From Streptomyces verrucosisporus (lineage in GTDB: Bacteria > Actinomycetota > Actinomycetes > Streptomycetales > Streptomycetaceae), in NCBI RefSeq assembly GCF_017114865.1, contig NZ_JADEYH010000006.1, forward strand, positions 148,367-212,366: a DNA stretch of 64,000 nt, in the 5' to 3' direction. Shown in pieces: positions 58,399 through 64,000 of the stretch (the first letter of the stretch is position 1; every line of letters begins with the position of its first letter). Under the pieces are notes generated by a model that saw only the letters and a program-made list of their open reading frames with translations, did not search any database and had not been told where the DNA came from. The translations under genes and the position numbers were made by a program.

Positions 58399-59304
58399 TC
58401 AGCCGAGCCTGTCCACAAGCCCTTCCAGGAAGCCCACGCTGTCCGCGGGGGTCTCCGCGACCGCGCACAGCCGGTCCATGATGGACAGGTAGTGGTCGAC
58501 GTCCTCCTCCTTGTCCAGGTAGAGGGCGCTGGTCAGCTGCTCCAGGTAGACGATGTCGGGCAGATCCGGCTCGGGGAAGCGCAGTATCGTCACCGGCCCG
58601 CCCACCGCGGCCAGGCCGCCGGTCTCGAATGGCGCGACCTGCAGCGTGACGTTCGGCCGCCGCGCCGCCTCGATCAGGTGGCGGAGCTGACCACGCATCA
58701 CCTCCGTGTCGCCGAGCGGGCGCCGCAGGGCGGCCTCGTCCAGGACCGCCCACAGACGCGGGGCGTCCGGCCGGGTGAGCAGCGCCTGCCGCTCCATGCG
58801 CAGCCGGACCCGCCGGTCGTTCTCCTGGGCGGAGGCGCGGGGGTGGCACAGACGGGTCACCGCGTGGGCGTACTCCTCCGTCTGCAGCAGGCCGGGGACG
58901 AACTGCACCTCGTAGGTGCGGATGACCGAGGCGGCCTCCTCCAGGCCGAGGTGCCGCTCGAACCACTCGGGGAGGACGTCGCTGTACCGGTGCCACCAGC
59001 CGCGGGTGTTCGTCTGGCGGGTCAGGGCGAGGAAGTCCGCCCGCTCGTCCTCGTCCAGCACCCCGTAGAGCGTGAGCAGGTCCGCGATGTCGCGCTCCTT
59101 GCACGCGCCCTGGCCCCGCTCCAGACGGCTGACCTTGGCGGTGGAGCCGCGGATCGCCTTTGCCGCCTCCTCCAGGTCGATGCCGCGCTCCTTGCGCAGC
59201 CGCCGGAGCTGGGAGCCGACCACCAGGCGCAGCACCGTCGGGCTGCCCTTGGGGTGCTCGATATGGCGCTTTATCGACAAGGAGTGGCTCGATCCGGCGG
59301 CCAT
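58399..59304 (-). CDS. XRE-family HTH regulator with DUF5753 domain (WhiJ/Scr1-like)
   Basis: A 301-residue regulator. The HTH is at about residues 30-85 (LRRLRKERGIDLEEAAKAIR, then STAKVSRLERGQ). The DUF5753 domain fills the rest (YEVQFVPGLLQTEEYAHAV). Such proteins pair with small DUF397 partners, as here 135 bp upstream. In Streptomyces these pairs act in development and secondary metabolism, where the DUF397 protein relieves repression by the HTH protein. The ATG at 59304 follows AGGAG. Confidence 0.9.
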   Translation of the reverse strand: MAAGSSHSLSIKRHIEHPKGSPTVLRLVVGSQLRRLRKERGIDLEEAAKAIRGSTAKVSRLERGQGACKERDIADLLTLYGVLDEDERADFLALTRQTNTRGWWHRYSDVLPEWFERHLGLEEAASVIRTYEVQFVPGLLQTEEYAHAVTRLCHPRASAQENDRRVRLRMERQALLTRPDAPRLWAVLDEAALRRPLGDTEVMRGQLRHLIEAARRPNVTLQVAPFETGGLAAVGGPVTILRFPEPDLPDIVYLEQLTSALYLDKEEDVDHYLSIMDRLCAVAETPADSVGFLEGLVDRLG

Positions 59305-59439
59305 GGGTGCTCTCCTGGGTGAAGGGACAGACACTCAGTGTGCCACCGCCGCCACCGCGCCGTACAGCGGTCCCCCCGGGTGTCCGCGGGCTCGGCCGGC
59401 CCCGCGGAAGTCATTCTTCCGCCTCCGCCCGGCAGTGAC

Positions 59440-59673
59440 TCAGCCGACCATGTCGTCGAACTCGCCGTCCCTGGCGCCCTGCAGGAAGGCCGTCATCTCC
59501 TCGCGGGTGTAGACGAGGGCGGGGCCGTCGGGGTGGCGGGAGTTGCGCACGGCCACCGCGCCGTCCGGCAGCGGGGCGAGTTCGACGCAGTTGCCCATGC
59601 TGCTGCGGCGGCTCTTGCGCCACACCGCGCCCTCGATCTCCGCGGCCGGCATGCCGTTGACGGTCTGCTGCAC
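59440..59673 (-). CDS. DUF397 domain protein
   Basis: A 77-residue protein. VWRKSRRSSMGNCVELAPLP, then VAVRNSRHPDGPALVYTREE, is the DUF397 pattern. The family is specific to actinomycetes and acts with XRE/DUF5753 regulators. It should interact with the HTH protein encoded 135 bp downstream. A 22-bp perfect hairpin lies 80-130 bp upstream and may be part of its control. Confidence 0.92.
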   Translation of the reverse strand: MQQTVNGMPAAEIEGAVWRKSRRSSMGNCVELAPLPDGAVAVRNSRHPDGPALVYTREEMTAFLQGARDGEFDDMVG

Positions 59674-59753
59674 TGTCGCCCCTCACCGGCCGCGGCCGTC
59701 CCCTCGGACCGGGCCGCGGCCATGACGTTCCATTGCTCCGCGTGTCGGCGCCG

Positions 59754-59801
59754 ACGGTGCTGCAATTACATCTGCAAGCGCAGATGTAATTGCAGCACCG
59801 T
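59754..59801. repeat. Perfect 22-bp inverted repeat with an AT-rich arm
   Basis: Arms of 22 nt (ACGGTGCTGCAATTACATCTGC and its complement; only positions 59754-59775 and 59780-59801 are meant) enclose AAGC. It lies between the DUF397 gene and the signal-peptide mini-ORF, in a 306-bp stretch (59674-59979) with no other gene. The AT-rich core TGCAATTACATCTGC is unusual for this chromosome. It could be an operator for the HTH/DUF397 system, a terminator for the mini-ORF, or a mobile-element trace. Confidence 0.75.
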
Positions 59802-59979
59802 TCGACAGTCGAGGATGGTAGTGCCTGCGGACCGGTTCCCGCGCCGGGTTCTCCGACAGACTCCGAAAGACCGGGTGGCGGCCGCCCGTCCGGCGGCTTC
59901 GGCGGGCGGCACTCCGCCGACCCACCGGGTTCGCACGGGCCGGACGGCCCGCGCGGACCCGGCAGCGGCCGAACCGCGG

Positions 59980-60099
59980 TCAGGCCGCGACGGCGCCCGC
60001 CGGGGCGGCGACCGCGGCACCCGCTCCCAGCGGACCGAGGAACCCGAGCAGTACGATCAGGGCGGCCGAAGCCGCCCGTAAGAGGTCTCTGTTGCGCAC
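59980..60099 (-). pseudogene. Signal-peptide-only mini-ORF behind a perfect CebR box (39 codons)
   Basis: A GTG at 60099, 7 bp after GGAAGGA, opens a frame starting VRNRDLLRAASAALIVLLGF. It continues through a hydrophobic core to AAPAGAVAA and a TGA at 59980-59982. This is a complete Sec-type signal peptide with nothing after it. No other frame downstream encodes a recognisable enzyme. It contains one TTA codon (60079-60081). With a perfect CebR operator directly upstream, it looks like the 5' remnant of a secreted cellulase-type gene. A genuine small peptide cannot be excluded. Confidence 0.6.
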
Positions 60100-60118
60100 A
60101 GTCGTCCTTCCGGTCGAA

Positions 60119-60132
60119 TGGGAGCGCTCCCA
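60119..60132. promoter_or_regulatory. Perfect CebR box
   Basis: TGGGAGCGCTCCCA matches the CebR consensus at all 14 positions, better than either box at the ceb operon. It ends 20 bp upstream of the signal-peptide mini-ORF on the minus strand and lies about 345 bp before the SpoIIE-type gene on the plus strand. The rest of the gap up to 60475 shows no gene. Confidence 0.85.
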
Positions 60133-60475
60133 GCAGGGACATCAAGCCACCGGGCCGACGGCGCGTCAAGAACCGGGGACCGCGAACCGCTCCTCCCCCG
60201 CTCCCCGGGGGCGCTCCGGGGACGGCTGCCCTACCCTCGAAAGGCAGGGCGGCGGTCCTCGTCGCGGAACTCCGGGAACTCCGGGAAAGCGGTTCACGGC
60301 CGACGGCCGTGTGCGATGATCGGCACCCGTCAACGGTCGCTGAGCCTCGGGGCGGGCCGACGGAAGCGGAACAGACGCCTCCGTTCGGCTCAGCGCCCCA
60401 TCTTCCCGACAAGCCGCCGCCCACGGCCTGGAAGACCCTTGAGGCACCGGTGGCGGAGTGCGAGTGGGGAGAGTC

Positions 60476-62248
60476 GTGACAGCGAACGGCAGCGGTGGCC
60501 ACCGGCGGCATCGGCCCGTACGGAGCGGCCGGACGCCCGTGCGCATGCGCCGCGCGACCGCCGCCCTGGCCCGCCCCCGCGCGTCCCGCAGCCGCCTGGC
60601 GTGGCTCAACCAGGCGAGCACCATGATCGGTACGACGCTCGACCTGGAGCTGACCGCGCAGGAACTGGCCGACTTCGCCGTCCCCCGGCTGGCCGACGGT
60701 GCGGCCGTCGATCTGCTGGAGTCGGTACTGCGCGGCGGGGGTGGCGAGCGCTGGACGGGACCGGAACCGCCGGTCACCCGGGCCGTCGCGGTGTCCTCGG
60801 TCGTCGAGATGGAGGACCTGGAGCCGGACGAGCCCGGCGAACTCTCCTTCCACCCCCAGACGCTGCTCTCGGTCCACTGCCTGCGCGCCCAGGAGCCGGT
60901 CCTGCTGAGCCGCATGAGGCGCGACGACTACGTGCGGGTGGCCCCGACCCCCAGCGCGGCGCTCAAACTGCGCCAGGCCGGGGTGCACAGCTACATGGCC
61001 GTACCGCTGACAGCGCGCGGTGTGCTGCTCGGGGTCGCCGACTTCATCCGCGGCCCCGGCAGCCCCCCGTTCACCCGCGCCGACGTCGAACTGGCGACGG
61101 AGCTGGCCTCCAAGGCGGCGGTCTTCATCGACAACGCCCGCCTCTACGGGCGCGAGCGCGAGCACGTCCTCTCCCTGCAGCGCAGCCTGCTGCCCCGCGC
61201 CACGCCGAACACACCGGGCCTGGAGGTCCTCACCCACTACACGCCGAGTCTCGACCCCAGCGGAGTCGGTGGCGACTGGTTCGACGTGGTCGCCCTGCCC
61301 GGCGGCCGGACGGCCCTGGTGGTGGGGGACGTCATGGGCCACGGGGTGCCCGCGGCGGCCACGATGGGGCGGCTGCGCACGGTCGGCCGCACGCTGCTGG
61401 CCCTGGACACCTCCCCCGACCGCGTACTGGCCCGGCTGGACCTAGCCGCCCGCGATCTGGAGGACGACCAGGTCGCCACCTGCCTGTGCGCCGTCTACGA
61501 CCCGGCCACCGCGAACTGCACCATCGCCGGCGCGGGGCACATGCCGCCGCTGCTGGTGGACGCCGACGGCACCGTCTCGCGGGTCGAGGTACCCGCCGGG
61601 GCGCCGCTGGGCGCCGGGGTGATCCCCTACGACGCGACCACCGTGCGGGTGCCGGCCGGGAGCCGGCTGGTGCTGTACACCGACGGCCTGGTCAAGACGC
61701 GCCGGGGGGACATCGAGGTGCAGCTGCGGCAGCTGGCGAAGACCGCTCCGGAGCTGGTGGACCGGCTTCTGGAGCACCGGAACCCGGACGGGATCGCTCC
61801 GGGGGGCGTGGAGCGCCTGGACGAGTCCGTCCTGCTGGTGGCCGCCGGAGGGAAGCTGCCGCCGGGCACCGACCTGTGCGTGTGGCCGCTGCCGCCGGAC
61901 GGCACCGCCGCGTCCGTGGCCCGCTCCCTGGTCACCGAGCGGCTCGCCCTGTGGGGCCTGGAGGAACTCTCCGACATCGCCGAGCTGGTCGTCAGCGAGC
62001 TGGTCGGCAACGCCCTGCGGTACGGCGGCGGGCCCGGGCAACTGCGTGTGATGCGGCACGAGAGGCTGACGCTGGAGGTGTCCGACACCGGCCCCGATCT
62101 GCCCCAGATCCAGCACGCGGAGCTCAGCGACGAGGGTGGGCGCGGTCTGCAACTGGTCAACATGCTCAGCCGCAACTGGGGTTCGTGCCGCACTCCCGGT
62201 GGGAAGGTCGTCTGGGCGGAGCAGGACATTCCCCGCGCCGTCACCTGA
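60476..62248 (+). CDS. PP2C (SpoIIE-type) phosphatase with GAF and HATPase domains
   Basis: A 590-residue regulator of the kind that couples a sensor to anti-sigma switching. A GAF domain covers about residues 35-220. The SpoIIE domain (about 235-440) shows VGGDWFDVV, GDVMGHGVPAA, then GAGHMPPLL and YTDGLVKTRR. A C-terminal anti-sigma-type ATPase (about 455-590) has SELVGNALRYG and EGGRGLQLVNML. The GTG at 60476 after GGGGAG is chosen, and a GTG six codons earlier is possible. A conserved small gene follows at 64 bp. Confidence 0.88.
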   Translation: MTANGSGGHRRHRPVRSGRTPVRMRRATAALARPRASRSRLAWLNQASTMIGTTLDLELTAQELADFAVPRLADGAAVDLLESVLRGGGGERWTGPEPPVTRAVAVSSVVEMEDLEPDEPGELSFHPQTLLSVHCLRAQEPVLLSRMRRDDYVRVAPTPSAALKLRQAGVHSYMAVPLTARGVLLGVADFIRGPGSPPFTRADVELATELASKAAVFIDNARLYGREREHVLSLQRSLLPRATPNTPGLEVLTHYTPSLDPSGVGGDWFDVVALPGGRTALVVGDVMGHGVPAAATMGRLRTVGRTLLALDTSPDRVLARLDLAARDLEDDQVATCLCAVYDPATANCTIAGAGHMPPLLVDADGTVSRVEVPAGAPLGAGVIPYDATTVRVPAGSRLVLYTDGLVKTRRGDIEVQLRQLAKTAPELVDRLLEHRNPDGIAPGGVERLDESVLLVAAGGKLPPGTDLCVWPLPPDGTAASVARSLVTERLALWGLEELSDIAELVVSELVGNALRYGGGPGQLRVMRHERLTLEVSDTGPDLPQIQHAELSDEGGRGLQLVNMLSRNWGSCRTPGGKVVWAEQDIPRAVT

Positions 62249-62312
62249 GACGCCCGGCCCGGGAGGCGGGGCGGACGGGGCGCGACGGGGTCCGAGAAGG
62301 GCGGGAGCCGGC

Positions 62313-62708
62313 GTGGAGCAGGAGCGGTACGTGCGTTTCCAGGGTGCGGACCGGGGTGGACGGGACATCCACCCCGGTGTCTTCGCACTGGTCAACAATC
62401 TGGGCCGGGCGGGCCGGCTGACCGTGGAGCAGGAACTCTTCCGGCGGGTCAACAACGCCTGGTACAACGCCAACTACACCAACCCCACCACCGTGGACCC
62501 CACGGTCTACGACCCCGCGGTGAATCCCGGCGCGGTGGCGTGGTTCAAGTCCTCGGCCCGGCACCTGATCGAGCGGGTGGACGGCTATCTGGAGATCCTC
62601 ACCGCGCACGGTGTCGCCTACCGGTGCCTGCGGTCCTCGGACCCCGGCCGGATCGTCTACGAGGACGACGACCAGGTCGTCGCCGTACCGCACCCCCGCT
62701 CCAGGTGA
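62313..62708 (+). CDS. Conserved hypothetical protein
   Basis: A 131-residue acidic-to-neutral protein that I recognise only as a recurrent streptomycete hypothetical. RDIHPGVFALVNNLGRAGRL, then FRRVNNAWYNANYTNP, VYDPAVNPGAVAWFK and DPGRIVYEDDDQVVAVP are its conserved blocks. No enzyme motif or membrane segment is visible. GGGAG precedes the GTG at 62313. It follows the SpoIIE-type gene by 64 bp in the same direction. Confidence 0.8.
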   Translation: MEQERYVRFQGADRGGRDIHPGVFALVNNLGRAGRLTVEQELFRRVNNAWYNANYTNPTTVDPTVYDPAVNPGAVAWFKSSARHLIERVDGYLEILTAHGVAYRCLRSSDPGRIVYEDDDQVVAVPHPRSR

Positions 62709-62745
62709 GCGCCCGGGCAGTGCGGCGGGCAGGCGGCCCGGCGGG

Positions 62746-63846
62746 TCAGTACGGCCGTGCGGCCTCCTGGTGGTCGAAGGCGATCCGGTGCGCCATCTCC
62801 CGGGGGAAGCTGACCGTCTCCGGATCGCCGTCGGAGGTGTAGCGCTCGACCGTGCCGTCGGCCAGCTTGTCCAGCCAGGCCGAGGAGCTGTACGCGCCCT
62901 CCTCGGTGTCGGTCTCCTGGGAGCGGATGCGCGGGATGGCGCCGGGGTCGAGGTCGGCGGAGTAGGGCGAGGGCGCGGGGTGGCCGCCGGCGAGGTAGAC
63001 GCCCTGGTGGCGGTAGCGCACGCCGCCGTACTCGCCGGTGAGGGCGAGTTGCCGGTTGCGGGGCATGGCCCCGTAGGGAAGCGCCATCGACACCACCGGC
63101 GAGTCGGGCAGCGCCTTGTCGATCAGCCACTGGTTGGAGGCGATGTCCCACTGGACCATCGCGTCGTCGGCGTCCTCCAGGACGCTGTGCTTCAGAGTGT
63201 GGTTGCCGATCTCGAACCCGTGGTCGTCCAGCCACTTCAGCGTCTTGCGTCCGCCGGGTTCGCCGAACGGGTCGGCGTTGACGAAGAAGGTCGCCACGGG
63301 CCGGAAGCCCGGGTGGCTCCCGGCCACGTCCAGGAGGATGTCCACCGCGGTGCCCGGGGCGGGCCGGCCGTCCTCGCCGAGCCGGAACTGGCTGGGGGCG
63401 GAGTCGTCGAAGGTGAGCACCACCGGGTGCTTTCCAGCGGGTATGTCCATGTCTCCGCCCGTGAACTCCTGTGCGGTGACCGGTACGTAGCCCTCCTGTG
63501 CCAGCCGCTCCAGCTCGGCGCGGAACCCCTGGGGGGTGCGGTCGTCGATACTCTGGGGTTCGTCGGTGATCTTGTGGTACATGAGTACCGGTACCGCGCC
63601 CAGTTCGTTGGCCCGCACCGCCGCCGGGTCGCTCTCGCCGGACCCGCCCCCGGCATCGCCCCGCGCCCTGTCCGATCTGTCCCGCTGCGGATTCTGGTGG
63701 GAGTCCTCCTGTGCGTTCCCCGGCGCCTTCGGCGCCCGGTCGTCGGATGTCGCGGAGTTCTGGGAGCCGGCCGTCGCGGAACAGCCGGCGAGGACTATGG
63801 CGATCGCGGCCAGCGCCGCGCGGTCACCTCGGATGATGTGGCGCAT
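62746..63846 (-). CDS. Polysaccharide deacetylase family lipoprotein
   Basis: A 366-residue surface protein. The short signal peptide ends in VLAGC, the lipobox, followed by about 60 polar, low-complexity residues as a wall spacer. The NodB-like domain starts near VPVLMYHKITDEP and has LTFDDSAPSQF for the catalytic and metal aspartates and GFEIGNHTLKHS for the metal histidines. It should remove acetyl groups from a wall or extracellular polysaccharide. CGGAGGG precedes the ATG at 63846. Confidence 0.9.
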   Translation of the reverse strand: MRHIIRGDRAALAAIAIVLAGCSATAGSQNSATSDDRAPKAPGNAQEDSHQNPQRDRSDRARGDAGGGSGESDPAAVRANELGAVPVLMYHKITDEPQSIDDRTPQGFRAELERLAQEGYVPVTAQEFTGGDMDIPAGKHPVVLTFDDSAPSQFRLGEDGRPAPGTAVDILLDVAGSHPGFRPVATFFVNADPFGEPGGRKTLKWLDDHGFEIGNHTLKHSVLEDADDAMVQWDIASNQWLIDKALPDSPVVSMALPYGAMPRNRQLALTGEYGGVRYRHQGVYLAGGHPAPSPYSADLDPGAIPRIRSQETDTEEGAYSSSAWLDKLADGTVERYTSDGDPETVSFPREMAHRIAFDHQEAARPY

Positions 63847-64000
63847 GGTGCCCTCCGGGTGTCGGCAGGGGCGACGCCCGGCCGGTCGCCGGGCCGTCTC
63901 CCCTCAGGCTCCGGCAGCGCGGCGTTCTTCTCCTGTCACGCTCGGCCGATCGGCGGAGGGTGGGCCGTTCGGCCGTAACCCGCGCGGGGCCCCGCCGGTG

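Noticed and set aside
54896..59104. A 1402-codon minus-strand frame running through cebE, cebR and the methyltransferase
   Set aside because: It crosses clear genes in other frames and promoters with CebR boxes. The product is low-complexity Arg/Gly/Pro sequence.

Overview
The window looks like a chromosomal segment of a Streptomyces or closely related streptomycete. G+C is very high, third codon positions are almost all G or C, GTG and TTG starts are common, and ribosome sites are of the AGGAGG type. The gene families are typical of streptomycetes: a ceb operon, an HTH/DUF397 pair, a DUF574 methyltransferase, SpoIIE phosphatases, ANTAR and HAMP-repeat signalling proteins, and F420-dependent oxidoreductases. 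I see no tRNA, rRNA, CRISPR array, complete insertion sequence or prophage. The window reads as chromosome with scattered gene debris.

Layout. (1) 0-7.7 kb: a Gfo/Idh/MocA dehydrogenase behind a LacI-type operator, an erythromycin-esterase homologue divergent from a double-MerR (TioE-like) regulator, two overlapping DUF4139 proteins, and a small DUF2829 protein of the family that includes the phage anti-Thoeris protein Tad2. (2) 7.7-14.2 kb: peptidase, short-chain dehydrogenase, phosphotransferase, MFS carrier, F420-type oxidoreductase and a TerB-like protein. (3) 14.2-17.3 kb: a secreted GH10 xylanase with a CBM2 module, then a VOC protein and an internally deleted methyltransferase. (4) 17.3-20.4 kb: a thiol-redox operon (secreted protein, CPVC membrane protein, DsbA-like, CcdA-like) behind a perfect CsoR/CstR-type palindrome. 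(5) 20.5-25.1 kb: TetR, a P450 with a broken frame, an integrase-like protein, an XRE/flavin-binding regulator with a 20-bp palindrome, and a zinc alcohol dehydrogenase. (6) 25.2-29.3 kb: a reactive-sulfur locus with CstR, two rhodaneses, TauE, a CstB-like dioxygenase and a frameshifted DUF302 gene. (7) 29.4-40 kb: a chimeric pseudogene, a histidine phosphatase with a TTA codon, a HAD protein, a large GH3 enzyme, a second Gfo/Idh protein, a phosphoesterase and the pxpABC 5-oxoprolinase genes. (8) 40-50.4 kb: an ANTAR/GAF/PAS/PP2C phosphatase, a Nik1-like hybrid kinase with six HAMP units, a sodium/solute symporter with a 43-residue partner missed by length cut-offs, an AT-richer island, and remnants of a RibD-like reductase and an ATP-dependent DNA ligase. 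(9) 51-57.3 kb: cebR and cebEFG-bglC, for cello-oligosaccharide uptake and cleavage, with two CebR boxes. (10) 57.4-64 kb: DUF574 methyltransferase, HTH and DUF397, a 22-bp perfect hairpin, a signal-peptide-only mini-ORF behind a perfect CebR box, a GAF/PP2C/HATPase regulator, a conserved hypothetical and a polysaccharide-deacetylase lipoprotein.

How it fits together. The main metabolic theme is plant-polymer use. Xylanase, GH3 and a Cip1-like remnant act outside the cell, CebEFG imports oligosaccharides, BglC cleaves them, and GCGC-centred LacI-family operators recur at 1.24, 35.4, 56.0 and 60.1 kb. The second theme is sulfur and thiol stress. A CstR-type sensor and two operators lie in the 25-29 kb locus, and a third, better palindrome sits 8 kb away in front of the DsbA/CcdA operon. 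Several reading-frame breaks sit in C/G-rich runs. They may be real decay or assembly errors, and raw reads would decide.
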